NCBI RefSeq assembly: GCF_021018895.1
Contig: NC_079380.1
Location: forward strand, 7,799,736 to 7,863,735
DNA: 64,000 nucleotides
From: Seriola aureovittata
Taxonomy: Eukaryota; Chordata; Actinopteri; Carangiformes; Carangidae
Direction: 5' to 3'
Positions 26,407 to 38,559 of this stretch are shown piece after piece (position 1 is the stretch's first letter; each line of letters begins with the position of its first letter). The notes under the pieces are model-generated. The model was not told where the DNA came from and ran no database searches. It worked only from the letters and a program-made list of their open reading frames with translations. Both the position numbers and the translations under genes were made by a program.

Positions 26407-28495
26407 GTGTTAATTTTGTCAGTTGTTTTTATTAGATTTAGTTTTAGTCCTGAAATCAAAAGTCTGTGTTATTATATTTGGTCAAACTCTTCCTTTTTAC
26501 TTTTATTCGGCTTTTAGTCTTCATCAAAGAAAACCATAAACATTTTGAACTATTGTTATTCAGCAAAAACACTTGACATTTTAGGTTTTTAGTTCATTTT
26601 AGTCATCAGAAGATTAACTGGAAAAAAACGTTGTGGACATTTTTGTTCAGTTTTAGTCCAAGAACGAGCATTTTAAACATTTCAAACTTCAGAAAACGGC
26701 TTTCAAATCAGACTTCATCCAACTGATTTTAGGCTAAAAGAAAATTAAAATAAAATAACAGGTTGTATGATTAAGAATGCTGCTTTGCAGCGAGGGTGTC
26801 TCCTCTGACGTTATTAATTTTAACAATCCACACATGAAACAACCACACATGAAAAGGAGAAAACAATGAAGTCTGGAAAGATGCAACATTATCAAATCCA
26901 ATGCAATCCAGCTCTTGCAATATGAGTCGGTGGTTGTTATAATCTTAACTTTTAGTTTGAGAACACCCTGAGTATCCAGGAAAAAAAAAAAAAAAAAAAA
27001 CCTGCACAAGATTGTTATAAATCCTTCAATTATAATGTTCGGTTTTCGCTGACTGGGCTATCTGCAAGCAACGTAGCACAGCCCTGTTGTCACATACTAA
27101 TACATAATGTTAAACCACTACCTTCATTATCTGGCTTTAAAAGTAACAGAACCTCATTTAACATCTCAACATTAACGTTAACTCAGTTTCTTGTCAGGTG
27201 TCTCTTCAGGTTTGTGGTTTTGTTCCCAGAGATTTCGAAGCTGCAGGGCTTCTCTCTCGACAATACCACACACTCACTTTTTCTCTCGGTGGCATTATAT
27301 CTGAAGTGGGTCCAAGAAATGTCAACCCGTTTTGCTTCCATCATGTTCTTTTCCCATCACTATATGCTGTCTGAGCTCATACTGCTGTAGCATTAAAAGT
27401 GCATGCAGTGGCTAGGTGCAGGCTGTTGGCGGTGCGTTCATGGTGCACTGCGCTCGTGTGCAGAGTCACAGGAAGTGAAATGTGCAGCGCGGCCATACAG
27501 TGGTCGCAAATGAAAGGTTAGGAGGGTTTCTAACGGCGTGAAATGACGAGGATGTATCTTAGTGGCAGCCATGATGAAAGCCGGTCATATTCTCTAAATG
27601 CTGAGGAAAGGAGCTGCAATGCTTCCTCTCCTACCTCCTTTAGCAAATACACTGGTGCATCCTTTACAAAAGGAAAGGAGATAAGGCCGCCCCACAGTTC
27701 CTTGCAACAGCAACATTTAAAGCACCGTACTATTATAGTTTCACCACAGTGGACCCACATAAATGTAGACACAACAGAGCAACTATTTTGTGACATGGTC
27801 AAAAACTCCTTTTATGTCTGAATATAAGTCACCCTGGCCCTTTGCTCAGTTCCTTATTTTTATTTAATTATCATTTTATTGGCTCATCTTTCTCTACTTC
27901 TATATTCCTTTAGTGTTATTATATTATTTCCACATTTCAATCCTGTTTGTTTGGTTTTTTGGTCTTATTTTCTACAATATCTACGTCGTTCTTTCCTCCG
28001 TTGAGTACCTGATGGTTATGTATGAACTGAAACATCCTATCCTACGAGGTGTGATCCTGTTTCTGCAGGAAACATTTATTGTCAGTGTGTTTATAGATGA
28101 TTTCTTTAAAGAGCCTATGGTCTAAGTGCTAAGTACTCCACCCCACGGTTGTCGTTTCCTTATGAATTCTCCACATCTTTCTTTGACCTCATGATGTTTT
28201 CCATCAAGGTCAAGGAAAGGTGTTTTTTTTGACTGCAGCCAATGAAAGAAGATCTGGATTATGTCATTGTTTAAAAAAAAAACACAATGTAATTTAATCT
28301 TAAATTCTTTTTCCTCAACAAAAATATAGACAGTTTTTTTTTTTAACTCCATTTTAGTCTCCTCTGTTTTCATCAACAATGTTGTCTGGAGATTTAATCA
28401 CAGTTATTGTTTGATGGCGTCAGTTTCGTCTCGTCTTCGTTGTTGGTCATTGACGAATATATGTCGTCACAGTTTTTGTTAACAAGCGTAACACT
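26407..28495. mobile_element. decayed DNA transposon with short terminal inverted repeats
   Basis: The left end reads GTGTTAATTTTGTCAGTTG. The right end, reverse-complemented, reads GTGTTACGCTTGTTAAC. GATGTA flanks both ends (26401-26406 and 28497-28502), consistent with a target-site duplication. The ends match, from memory, a common fish repeat rich in TTTTAGTC and TTCGTC words. The interior (about 27480-27830) holds a frameshifted frame that may be a transposase relic, but no domain is clear. It is possibly of the hAT type. Confidence 0.5.
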
Positions 28496-28502
28496 GATGT
28501 AC

Positions 28503-29110
28503 AGGACTGGGTTTTGTAGTAAAACATATTAAATATCTATATAGATGAATGCAGTACCATTTTTTATTGTTTAACACTTACCTCTCCTTCAGAATGCCTC
28601 AGGTCTTTATAGGCTTGTTGCATCAATAATAATAATAGTGAACCACACTTCTACCTACTCCCCTTCTCCCTTCTGTCCCATTACAATGTGTACCAGTCAT
28701 TTAATGATATCAGCCATCAAACACAGATCGAGTCAATAGGTAGGCCGAGTGTAATATGTTTCTACATAAACCTATACTTGTGGGGAAATCACTGTGAAAT
28801 ATCAGGGAGAAAAAAAAATCTATATGAAGTACAATAGCGGTGTTCTCACCTGAATCTGGCAGCGTGCTGGCATAACAGACCCCTGTCCTTAAATCCCTGT
28901 TGAAGGGGAGGGGGGGTTATCGACTGGCACCATTGATTCATCTGTACTAACATCTTACGTGTGTGAATATTTCAATAACCTGGGGGGGGCTTCTTCCCCT
29001 GGGAGCCAGACATGAATCAGGTATAACTGAGGCAACACAAAGGACGTTAATACACTATTAGTCACACTGCTTACAGTGTGTGTATGTGTGTGTGCGTGCG
29101 TGTGAGAGAG

Positions 29111-29145
<35 letters not shown>

Positions 29146-31109
29146 ATGCATGCGTGTGTGTGTGTGTGTGTGGGCAAATGACGTCAGGGCTTCATTCACC
29201 AGCAAGGCCAGTGCTCTTCCAGCTTTCTTTCAGTGCCAGGGGGTGGGAGGGTAAACAGAGCGGAGGAGGCCCGCAGAGGAGACAGAGGGAAAGGAAGTGG
29301 GGGAGTGCGGGGCTTCCTCTCTCCCATCCAGCACAATACAACACAGCGGTGCCCCCCACCACCACCACCACCACCACACCACTCCCCATTTAAAAACTAT
29401 TCACAAGCACCTTCTGTCACAGCCCAATATTCCCACCCCCAACCCCCCGTCCCTGATCATTAAAAAGAGAAAACCCTGTGCGTGACTCGGCCACTTCTGC
29501 TGAATAAAACTGCTTTTTTTTGTTTTCCATTAAATCAGAGCTTCTGTGTCCTGATGCAGAATTTCCCTTTTCATTTTTTTAAAAGCCCCCTGGTCTTTCA
29601 TCCCAAAGTCAATTTTGCCTGGCAGTTAGTCAAATGCTTTAAATGTTTATAAGGGCCTGTGAAGAGTGTAAGCTTTAAGTGTGATAGACTACCCTGGGAC
29701 CAGGAAGGGGCTGAGTGTGAGGGAAAAATGAGGCTAGATGAGCAGACTGAGCGAAAAATTAATGCTGGTTAGTAGCAGACTGTGGAAGGTCTGGATGGGA
29801 TTATGGGCTAATAGTCTGGTTATAGAGAAACTGTCTCTGTGGCAGGATTATCATCTGACATGACTATGGAAAGATGCTGAAACAAATGAAATGTTTTGTT
29901 ATATATTTCAATTTTAAATTTCTGAATGCACTTTTCAGCTTAGGTGGCATGGTTTATATTTAGTTTGAACTCTGCGTACTGTATATTATTCTGCATGAGC
30001 TGCTTCCCCCCCCCCCCGGCTGGGACAAACAAGATATTGCAGGCTGAGTGAGGAGCGCCTGCTAAGTGAAAATTTAGTGGTTGTTTTATGTTAACCAGCA
30101 GACACTGAGGGTAATCATATTAGCGCTGATTTATCATATCCTAAATTTGTCTGCTTCTTATGAGCTGTGCAGCAGCGAGATCACACTTGTGATAGAGCAG
30201 CTCCGCCTCGGCCCGGGAAGGCCTGGAGAAATTAACGTCTGGGAAAGTGAAAGACCTCACTGCAGCCTACTTGATTGTATTGTGGTCCGTCATATTCCCT
30301 TCTAATAAGAAGCAGTGAGATGAGACTGATTTGGTTTGGCGCTTTGTGTTCAAATGCAGTTCACTGGAGGGGGCAGCCTTTTTCAGAAATCTGAATCACT
30401 TTGTGAAATTATGATTGAGCTGATCTGGTATTTAGAGGACATTTGTCTGCTGGTCAAATGACTTTTAAATGATGAGAAAACTGCCACATCTCCATGGTAC
30501 ACAGTTGGATGCTGCATGCAAGAACTTGAGCATTCAGGAGTTAATATTGAGACAAAGTGTGAAGACAAAGAGATTGCTTGTAGAATTATCACAAATGAAT
30601 CCAGCTCAGACTTGGGCCACATGTTTGTTTTTCTTCAGCCGCAGTATACGCCTGGTTCCACGGCCCAAATCTGGCCCATGTACAACATGCTTGTCAAATG
30701 CTACTTCCACATCTGGACTCCTACTGGTGCACATACAGAAAAGCTTCTGGCTGTCAGCCAACAGCAGAGCATAACAGTACATGGGCCAGAGTCAGACAGA
30801 GGACCCAGGACTGTGCAACCTTTTTCTAGCAATTCATTGGCAATAAAATGCACCATTGCTCAATTCAATACACTCACAGGTTTTACTGCTGCAGGGTTAC
30901 TTGGTTTGGTGACCATTAGCTTATGCTGGCTGATGTTAGCTAACTTTAGCTTAACTTTAGCTAAACATTGCTGAATAAAATACATTGATGAGTCAGCTGG
31001 CTAACTTTATGACTGCTCTTTACTTACAATAACATTTTGCTAGATGCTACATTTAGTAAATACATTTAGATGCAGTTGTTGTGCATTTTCAGACCTTCAA
31101 TCTTACTGC
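28503..31109. other. presumed lrrc4b intron, part 3
   Basis: No gene supported. Holds alternating purine-pyrimidine tracts (29083-29172), a (CCA)n run at 29357-29379 and C/G runs near 28900 and 30010. Around 30610-30790 GGCCCAAATCTGGCCCATG resembles a fish interspersed repeat. The 152-codon frame there has no recognisable domain. Confidence 0.45.
29083..29172. repeat. TG/TGCG alternating repeat
   Basis: A compound tract: TG, then about nine TGCG units (29111-29145), a short TGCATGCA, then TG again. Alternating purine-pyrimidine DNA of this kind can adopt the Z form. Confidence 0.9.
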
Positions 31110-31375
31110 GTCTCTTTCTGCTCTCCTAGCATTCATTGTTTTTGGCCACACTCACCCAGTGTACACTACCAGCACCAAACAAAACACAGACAAAATTAGC
31201 GACTAGCTGACGAAGACCATAGTGGAACGTTTAGCAGCTAAAGAGACACATATTTCCATCAGGAGTTAGTGAAGACCAAAAACAGCTAAAAGACAGTAAA
31301 TATTTAATTCATATTAACAAAGTGGACAGAAACATGACTCCTCATCTGCTGGATTTGTAAATGAGCATATTTCTT
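31110..31375 (+). repeat. percomorph dispersed repeat, copy A
   Basis: Contains TTTAGCAGCTAAAGAG, then ATTTCCATCAGGAGTTAG and ACAGCTAAAAGACAGTAAAT, a repeat common in percomorph genomes. It aligns block by block with the reverse complement of 34150-34520. It has no coding capacity. The family name is unknown to me. Confidence 0.6.
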
Positions 31376-31671
31376 GCTAAGAAAATTTTTTATTGTTTTT
31401 CTTTTGTATCTCATTGATCCGTATCAAACCTCATTTTCTTAAAACGAGTTTTTAAAAAAAAAAAATCTGCACAGTACATTGGCATGGTGACACTATCAAT
31501 CTGTTTCCAACAGAAATAAACTTGTTTCAGGGATCTGCAAGAAATTAAAGTCTGTATCTTGAAAAAAGACAGAAGAAGACAGATGTCTGTTCTGGAATAA
31601 AGAAAGATTTGATTTGATTTCATAAAATATTTGAAACAAATTGATATATATTGGAAAAGAAATCTACTCAC

Positions 31672-31990
31672 CGCACTGAAAGATTTGAAGACTGCAGTTA
31701 CTGGGGAAAATGACTTGGCATTGGCAATGACTTGTGATCCCCTAGATTTACTTTCCCCATGGCTACTGTATTGTGAGTGAAAGTAGCCTAAGCTTTTAGC
31801 ATTGTGTAAAGTCCGAAGATCTCCAGTACATTCCATGTTAATCCAGAAGTTTTGATACTTAAAAATCTTGTCTTTTTTATAAGATAGACATCTTCAGTCA
31901 GGATAGTGTATAGATCTGGATTGATCAGGAGCACAGTGAGTGATCCAGTGAGTTGACCATTGGAGTAAGCACCAAAAATGTTTTGCACTC
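31672..31990 (-). pseudogene. exon-like block, unrecognised, probably broken
   Basis: On the minus strand it begins after CTCCATTTTTAG and ends GTGCG|GTGAGTAG, a strong donor. The first frame (GTG-led, reading FGAYSNGQLTGSLTVLLINP) meets a TAG about 200 bp in. The remaining frame (NMECTGDLRTLHNAKSLGYF, then SPVTAVFKSFSA) stays open to the donor, so a frameshift is needed for one continuous product. A further acceptor-like TTAATTTCTTGCAG occurs downstream near 31530. I do not recognise the protein. It may be a transposon gene relic or a pseudogene. Confidence 0.3.
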
Positions 31991-34149
31991 CTAAAAATGG
32001 AGTTCAAAAGAATCTCCACAAAGATAACAGAGTGGGGGACAATCCTCTGTTCACTTGTCCCTTGAGACTCCGCCCCCTAGCGATGCCTCAAGGAGTCAAG
32101 ATTCTTGTGAGGAGACGTCCCCTCATTGCCGTTGGCATTCATACTGAAATGGGAGACAGAGGGTTGGAGGGAACAATCCAGGAGGTGGATCTGGGTTCTA
32201 ACTCTTGCCCTCTTCGTCACCCTGCTACACTAACTCCCTGCCAGTCGTAAAGCAATTAGACCACAAGCATTGTTCCTGTTTACAGACATCTTGTGTGCTG
32301 CAAATTCTGCGAGATTGTTTCTGAATCGTTTTTTATTGGTATCTGTTATGTGGGCTGTTAAGGCCGATATTGATGCCGTTTAGATCGAAGGAGCCAATTT
32401 CCCTCAGAATTTTATTTTTCTCTGGGCGGTAAAGCCTCTGGAACAGCGGTTACTGCAGAACATGGGCTATCTGAAAGACGGTGACATAAGGGAAGTGCTT
32501 TCTGTGGAATCTGGTCTTTGGATTCAGTTCAGATTAAGAGATTCACACAGTGTTGTTGATCAATATTGATATTGATCAGAAAAACATTATCACATTCATC
32601 ATATCAAGTATAGACCATCGCTAATTGAATTTTAATAAGAAAGGAAATTGATTGACTGAATCATCAGCTGCCCATACCATCCCTCATATAACAGAAGTAT
32701 CAGCAGCTGTGGTACAGTAGCTAAAATCTGTTTTACGTTATTACTTCAAATTACTTCCTTGTCTCAGAAATTGAGGCGTGTGAGAACGAATTTTCCACTG
32801 TCTTAAAGCCTCACAGACTAAACCCTGATTGGGGAGATGTCACTGCGATCAGGAAAGGTCATGGCTTTATTCCCACCGCACAAACCAACATTATTAGCTT
32901 TTCTCTCTCTTTTTTTTTTTTTCCTCTTCGGCTGTTTGTGGCTGCATGAGCTGCCATCTTGGTGTGTGCCAAGTCATTATAGATGGACCTCCATGCTGAT
33001 GTGGAGACGGGACACTGGAGAGAAGGAGCGTACTGTTCGACTCCCCACTTGGTCGAACTGTCCTGGTCGACCCTCCAGCTGTCTCTCACTCTTTGTATCA
33101 GGTAGAAAAGTTTCCATTCATGGTCAGTACGCTCTGCTGATCATCCCTCGCTTCTGGTGGAGAAAGAAGAAGCAAAATACTCCTTATTCTCCCCCCTGAC
33201 ATTATGGCTCTGTGGTCACAGGCAGAGATGTAGTGGAGGGTAAAATTATCCAAACTCAATTACCCAACCTTTAGAGGCTGACATAAATCTTTATGAAATA
33301 AAATTTGCAGGATACATCATTGCAGAAATGATCAGAAAACATGAAGATAGTTTTTTTTTTTTTTTTACCTCTTCAATCCTACGGAGCCTTTGGCAAGTCA
33401 AACATAAAAAATTCATACTGGGCAACCATGCATTGATCAGATGCACAAAAATTTGTTTTAAAATCCTGTGAAGATCGTAAAGATAAATAAGTCAGACCAC
33501 ATTACACAGAAGTATTGTGTCTGCAGAAAAATGCACAAGACGTCTAGAATTTTTCATGTGATGGAATCATTCAGCCTCAAAAAATGGTCTTGAATTTTAA
33601 TATTTTATAGAGCCGAGATTATACTGTATATGTAACAGTGAAGGGAAAAATGTTTTATTTAACTTTGAAGCTACTCTTTGAAGCTCAAGGGAAAATTTAA
33701 GAGAAATACTGGGAACGCTCTGAGTTGACGATTAAGGGAGGGGTGGGTGGGGGGATGAATTCAATTTTTTTGTCATTATATTTAAAGGCTCAGTGGTTTT
33801 GCATGTTTTAGCCGATCTGCTACCAGTCACTTATACTCTATACTCCAACTAACCTTTTTGCAAAACATGCTACTGTGTTTTAGCAAGAATCCACTGTTTT
33901 CTATTCATTTCCCTATCACAGAAAAATCTATTAGCGCACTTAAAACCTGCTTGTGCTACTGTAATCCACCACACTGAACATCAACTCTGCATTAATTTTC
34001 ACATTTTTGTTGTGAGGTAATGCAGTGCAGACTCTTCAGCTGAATTAATTAATGAAAACAGTGGCTGCCTGGAAGTGTAGGGGAAAAGGTCTTTAAAAAG
34101 TTTTAAACCTTTCACTGGAAAATGGTTTTCAAAAAATGTTAAGTGCCGA
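31991..34149. other. presumed lrrc4b intron, part 4
   Basis: No gene supported. At 32130-32260 the minus strand has A-box-like (CTGGCAGGGAGTTAGTG) and B-box-like (AGTTAGAACCC) sequences, a weak hint of a tRNA-derived SINE relic. The rest is AT-rich. Confidence 0.4.
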
Positions 34150-34520
34150 TGGTTTAGTAAAAGTCCCTATGAATGTAAGTCCAATATTTACTCTGCTTTT
34201 AGCTCTTTTTTTGGCTCATCTCACTCCTGAGGGACATATCTGGCTCTTTAGCTGCTAAATGCTCCCAAACGCTGCTCCACTATTTTCACCAGCTTCGTTT
34301 CTTACTTTGTCTTTTCTGCTGATTGTAGGCCGGTGGTGCACAGTGGGTTTACTTTCTCTGAAAACAGCTGCCTGCTGCGGCTGAAAACGATGCTATCAGA
34401 GTCGCGAGAGTGAGCCAAAACAATGAGCTGAAAGATGCTAAAAAGCTCCGCAGAGTCCACTGAGGGGGACTGTGTGATGAATATCTGTGGGTTCCTCTTC
34501 AGGACTTCACACATATCCAT
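34150..34520 (-). repeat. percomorph dispersed repeat, copy B
   Basis: The inverted counterpart of copy A. On the minus strand it reads TTTAGCAGCTAAAGAGCCAG, GTCCCTCAGGAGTGAG and AGAGCTAAAAGCAGAGTAAA, extended upstream by about 150 bp. It is better preserved than copy A. The two copies face each other about 2.8 kb apart. Confidence 0.65.
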
Positions 34521-35240
34521 TGTTAATATAAAAATATTGATTATAGGCGCTCATAAATTATTTGTGACTAAATAAGCAAAAATATTAGTTAAAATTTAGA
34601 AAAAACATGCAGGAAAATACAATAAGTGTCATCATGTTTTGATTCAGATGATACTAAAATCTGTTTGGTTCATGGCAATATGTGACATCATCTCTTTATA
34701 GACGGAGCCGAGCCTCCTTCAGACCACAGAGAGAAGCGAAGACGAAACCACAAATATGGAAATCTCTCATTTTGTATAACCAAAACTGTTTTTGACTTAG
34801 ACAGAAAATATGTGTTTTCATGTAGAAGCCCATATTAAGAAGGTGACTGAGGGCCTTTGAGGTGCTTTTTTCATGCCCATTTAATTTCTATTTAATCTCC
34901 AGAATGTCAGTTTGCTTACCTTTTAATCTGCCACTGCATCATTACTCATAGGAAAGATGACCCTGACCTTTACACGTGTGATTTATGGTTGTTTGTCATT
35001 TGGGGCGACGTGCTGGGGGCGAATTCAAGTGCATCATCGGTGCTAAAAACATAAATGCAGTAATGCAGCCTCATGGTTTTCGGAGCGCTGTTGTCATTCA
35101 CACTCATGTTTGCTCTGTGCCATTTGTGTATGAATGTGTATAGGGTGCTAATGAGGGAGGAGGAGGAGGAGGAGGAGAAGTGGGGTGGATGTGGAATTGG
35201 TGGGATACAGCTGGACGGAGTGGGAGACTGTGGTGAATAG

Positions 35241-35254
35241 GTAACCATGGTAAC
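35241..35254. promoter_or_regulatory. perfect RFX X-box palindrome
   Basis: GTAACCATGGTAAC is a 14-bp perfect palindrome fitting the RFX consensus GTNRCC-N2-RGYAAC. It lies about 4.5 kb upstream of the lrrc4b start codon. Binding is unproven. Confidence 0.4.
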
Positions 35255-36409
35255 TCTGTTGGCTAAGATTTGAATGCAGAGAGAGGAGAGAGAGCAAAAG
35301 GGGGGGAAAGGAAGCTGCAGTGTGTTTGTGTGCGGCGGATGGAGAATTAAAAGTGTATGTGTGTGTGTGTGTGTGTGTATGTGTGTGTGTGTGTGTGTGG
35401 GGGTGGGGGGTGGGTTTAGGGTTCATATGAATCATTGTTGCAGGTTAATCTTTCATCAAACTGCGAGGTCAGTGCAGCGTTTACCCCCACCGGTGGACAC
35501 TACAGTGTGCCACGCGGGGGGAGAAATGGGGGTCCAGGAAATAGGCAGTAGTGGGGAGGAAGTAAGTGTAAGGAAGGCAGCTGGGAGGGGAGATGGGGAG
35601 ATGGAGAGGGGGGTGGGTGGGTGAATGAGTTTGCAAAAGAGTTCACAGAGAGGAAGAGAGTGTACCTACTTTTATAGAAGGAGATGAGGGATAGGCGGAG
35701 GATAGATGAGGAAGAGGACAGAGGATAAGGAAGGGACAGTTACAGGTAGTGACTATTGTAACATGTGGATAGTGACAGCACAGAGGCAGAACACAATCAA
35801 CCAGCCTCTAACCAGCTGTCAGCTCCAACTAGTCTCAGTCCCACCCACCCAACATCTGAGCTACCATCTTAACCTCAGCCTCAGCCGACTCTTTCTTTCT
35901 TTCTTTTTTTTTTCTCCGCACCTTTCGACTCTGCTCAGACGCTGTCTACCTGAAATAGCTCTGGCACTTAGTTTTTGCTGGCAAGAAGAAAAAAAAAAGA
36001 AGAAAAAAGGTGGCTGGAAATTAAAATACGTAAAAAAAAAAAAAAGAAAAAAAAAAGGTGAGAGTCGATCCAAAAATAACACTTGAGTGGCTCTTTATCC
36101 ATCGGCGCTGGCACGGCTGTGTGTCGGGATACAGACGAAGGGCAGTTGCAGGTTCCTGATGGATGTTGCACCGTTGCAGTTGCAGTTGTTGCCGTTGCCG
36201 TCCCACTACTACTACTACCGCTGCTCTGCTGTGCTGTCTGACCAGAGATGTTGCTGCCGATATGATTTATCATAGTGTCCTTGTGTATGTTTTAATGTCA
36301 TTGAACTACCAGGTACGCATTATTGATCAATCCTACCCCCACCCATCTAACCCCACCTCTCCTCCCACTCATCCAGCGCTTAAGAGAAGCCTCTCTCTCT
36401 CTCTCTCCC

Positions 36410-36545
36410 CATCTCCACCTGTTTCATATTCATCCCCTTGTATTGTCTCTTGCCTCCATCGCTCTCTGTTTTATATGCGTCTCTGTGTTGTCATTCCCCT
36501 CCCTCCATCTCTCTCTGTTTTATATTCATCTCTCTATTGAGCCCC
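36410..36545. repeat. diverged tandem repeat of about 48 bp in pyrimidine-rich DNA
   Basis: Three units share CTCCATC-CTCTGTTTTATAT-CATCTCT-like blocks. The GTTT(T/C)ATAT core recurs at about 36421, 36468 and 36517. The surrounding 450 bp is strongly C/T-biased on the + strand. Confidence 0.5.
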
Positions 36546-37944
36546 CTCCCTTCTCTCTCTCTCTCTCACTGAGCGAGAGATTATTAATATTAATGTGTCT
36601 CTTCTTCTCTCCCTCCCTATTTTCCCTCTTCCACTTTTTTTTTATATCTTTCTTTTACTACTGATCTCTTTTCTGCTCTTCCCACTATTTATACCTCTCT
36701 CTGGGTCTTTATCCCTCATCATCCCTTTCACTCAACCTTCCCTCCATCCGTCTCCATCTCTATCTCTTTCTTTCTCTCTCTCTTTCTCCGGCCCGCTCTC
36801 TGCAGCTGTTCAGTATTCATCTATTACTGTAGTGTTGATAATTCCCTTCTCTGCCTGCAGCCATACAGTCATCTATCAGATTAATAATCCTTCTCTCCTT
36901 CTCACCCCCCCCCCTTCTCCATCTCCTTTTCTTACTGTGCCAAGTGAGGATGCTCGGCGTGTCAAATAAGTTTGCGTGTCAAAGTCCCATCATTACAACC
37001 ATTATCATTAATAACCGTATCTAGATTGCTGGATGCCCTTATTTAAGGTTATCCAGGTCTAAATAACCTGCAGAGGGGGAGAGGGGCTCCGTGCCTTCTC
37101 CGGGCTGGTGGGGCCTGACTTTACCCGGCCATCTATTAGTGTTAAATTGGACTGCACCAATCGCTACCGTTCTAATGCCCCTGGAGCGTGCAATGCTGTG
37201 CTCATACAGGACTGGAATTAGCATTTCAGTCCCACTGCTGCGTCTGTGCCGCTGCAAAAAAAGTGACACTTCTTGCTGGTTTAAATCTCGTATTGTTTTT
37301 AAGGACTGGAACCTGCTTTGATAAGTATGAATTTAATTATAGGTTTTGAGGGCAGCATGTTCAAACATCAATATATCACTGTTGTATTAATTGTTATACC
37401 TTTGTATAATTAGCGTTAACAAATGAGACGGTTGCTGAGATGACTGGAAGCCTCTACTTCACACCGTCGGTGTTATTAATGGTTCTTGATAGCAAGACCA
37501 CATGTCCCATAAACCCTGTTGCTTCCTGTCACAAAGTGGATGTTGGTTTTCGGGAGCCATTTTTCCTTTCACTCCTTCCACCATCTGCCCTTGCAAGAAA
37601 CCCGTTCAGTCTTTATCTTTGTTTGTGCTGGAAGAATGACAGATTTCCTGTGGAACGCAACACTGTTTGCCAATAGAGAAATGTAGTTTGTAGTTTTAAA
37701 CCCAAAAGTATCTGAGCCATCGGTTCCCTCACCACATTTTGTCTTTGTTAAATTGATTCTGTGGTTAGTTTACACACTTTTCACATTTTGTTCCACAGAT
37801 TATAAATTACACCTGCTAATATCACAGCCACGACTTTTTGATGTTTGTCTTTCGCTTCATATCGATTGCTTGTGGGAGATTATTTTGTTGAACAAAGTAT
37901 GTTCTGTTTTATATTTCTTCCCTTTCTCCTTTAAAAACCAAATT

Positions 37945-38296
37945 GGTGCTGAAACGATTGGCTGATTAATCAACAGAAATCTAATCCATGACAGTTTTCA
38001 TAATTGATTAACAATTGAAGTCATTAATCAAGAAAAACTGGATAAAGCTTCACAAGTGTGAAAATTTGCTGCTTTTTTTCCATTTTACATCTTGCGGATT
38101 GAAAACATTTTTTTATTCTGGATTGATTGTTGATCTGACAAAATAAGCTCCTTATTAACCCCAGGTAACTTCTGATGGGCATTTAGCAATTTTATTGTAT
38201 TATTGTATTGTATTGCAAGTAATAAATAAACTGATTATATAGCTACCTAAAATGCTGCTGTTCAAAAAAATGACCCGAAGTTTCAACAGTGTGCAG

Positions 38297-38333
<37 letters not shown>

Positions 38334-38450
38334 CATCCTATCTGAATATGCTGTACTGTACGTGTGCACTGGACACATTTTCTGTAGACATTTTACTGAA
38401 TAAATTAGTTGATGATGATAAATTGATAATGAAAATAGTTGCAGTGCTTT
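37945..38450 (+). repeat. dispersed percomorph repeat, interrupted copy
   Basis: Begins GCTGAAACGATTGGCTGATT, continues with CAAGTGTGAAAATTTGCTGC, and ends AATTGATAATGAAAATAGTTGCAG: the two inverted ends of the element also seen at 1-285. The middle (about 38150-38390) is replaced by unrelated sequence including a CT microsatellite, so the copy is rearranged. Confidence 0.6.
38299..38330. repeat. (CT)n microsatellite
   Basis: A CT run of about 32 bp inside the broken dispersed repeat. Confidence 0.9.
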
Positions 38451-38559
38451 CCAGTCTAAAACTTGATGCAACATTTCCCAGACTGGAACCTACTGTAGCT
38501 CCATCATTGCTCGACTGTTTCAGCGCAGAGGTTCACCGACAGGAGAGGGAAACCAGGCA

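Larger units (their letters stand above)
34521..37944. other. presumed lrrc4b intron, part 5
   Basis: No gene supported. Includes a GGA run (35158-35178), TG tract (35357-35399), A-rich tracts (35988-36057), a long pyrimidine-rich block (36360-36810) and a segment at about 37020-37260 with few repeats that could be regulatory. A perfect X-box lies at 35241. Confidence 0.45.

Noticed and set aside
30516..30974. 152-codon + strand frame
   Set aside because: No domain is recognisable, another overlapping frame is open, and part of the sequence resembles an interspersed repeat (GGCCCAAATCTGGCCCATG).
32130..32280. tRNA-derived SINE on the minus strand
   Set aside because: A- and B-box-like words are present but no tRNA fold, tail or known SINE body is clear. 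Kept only as a remark.
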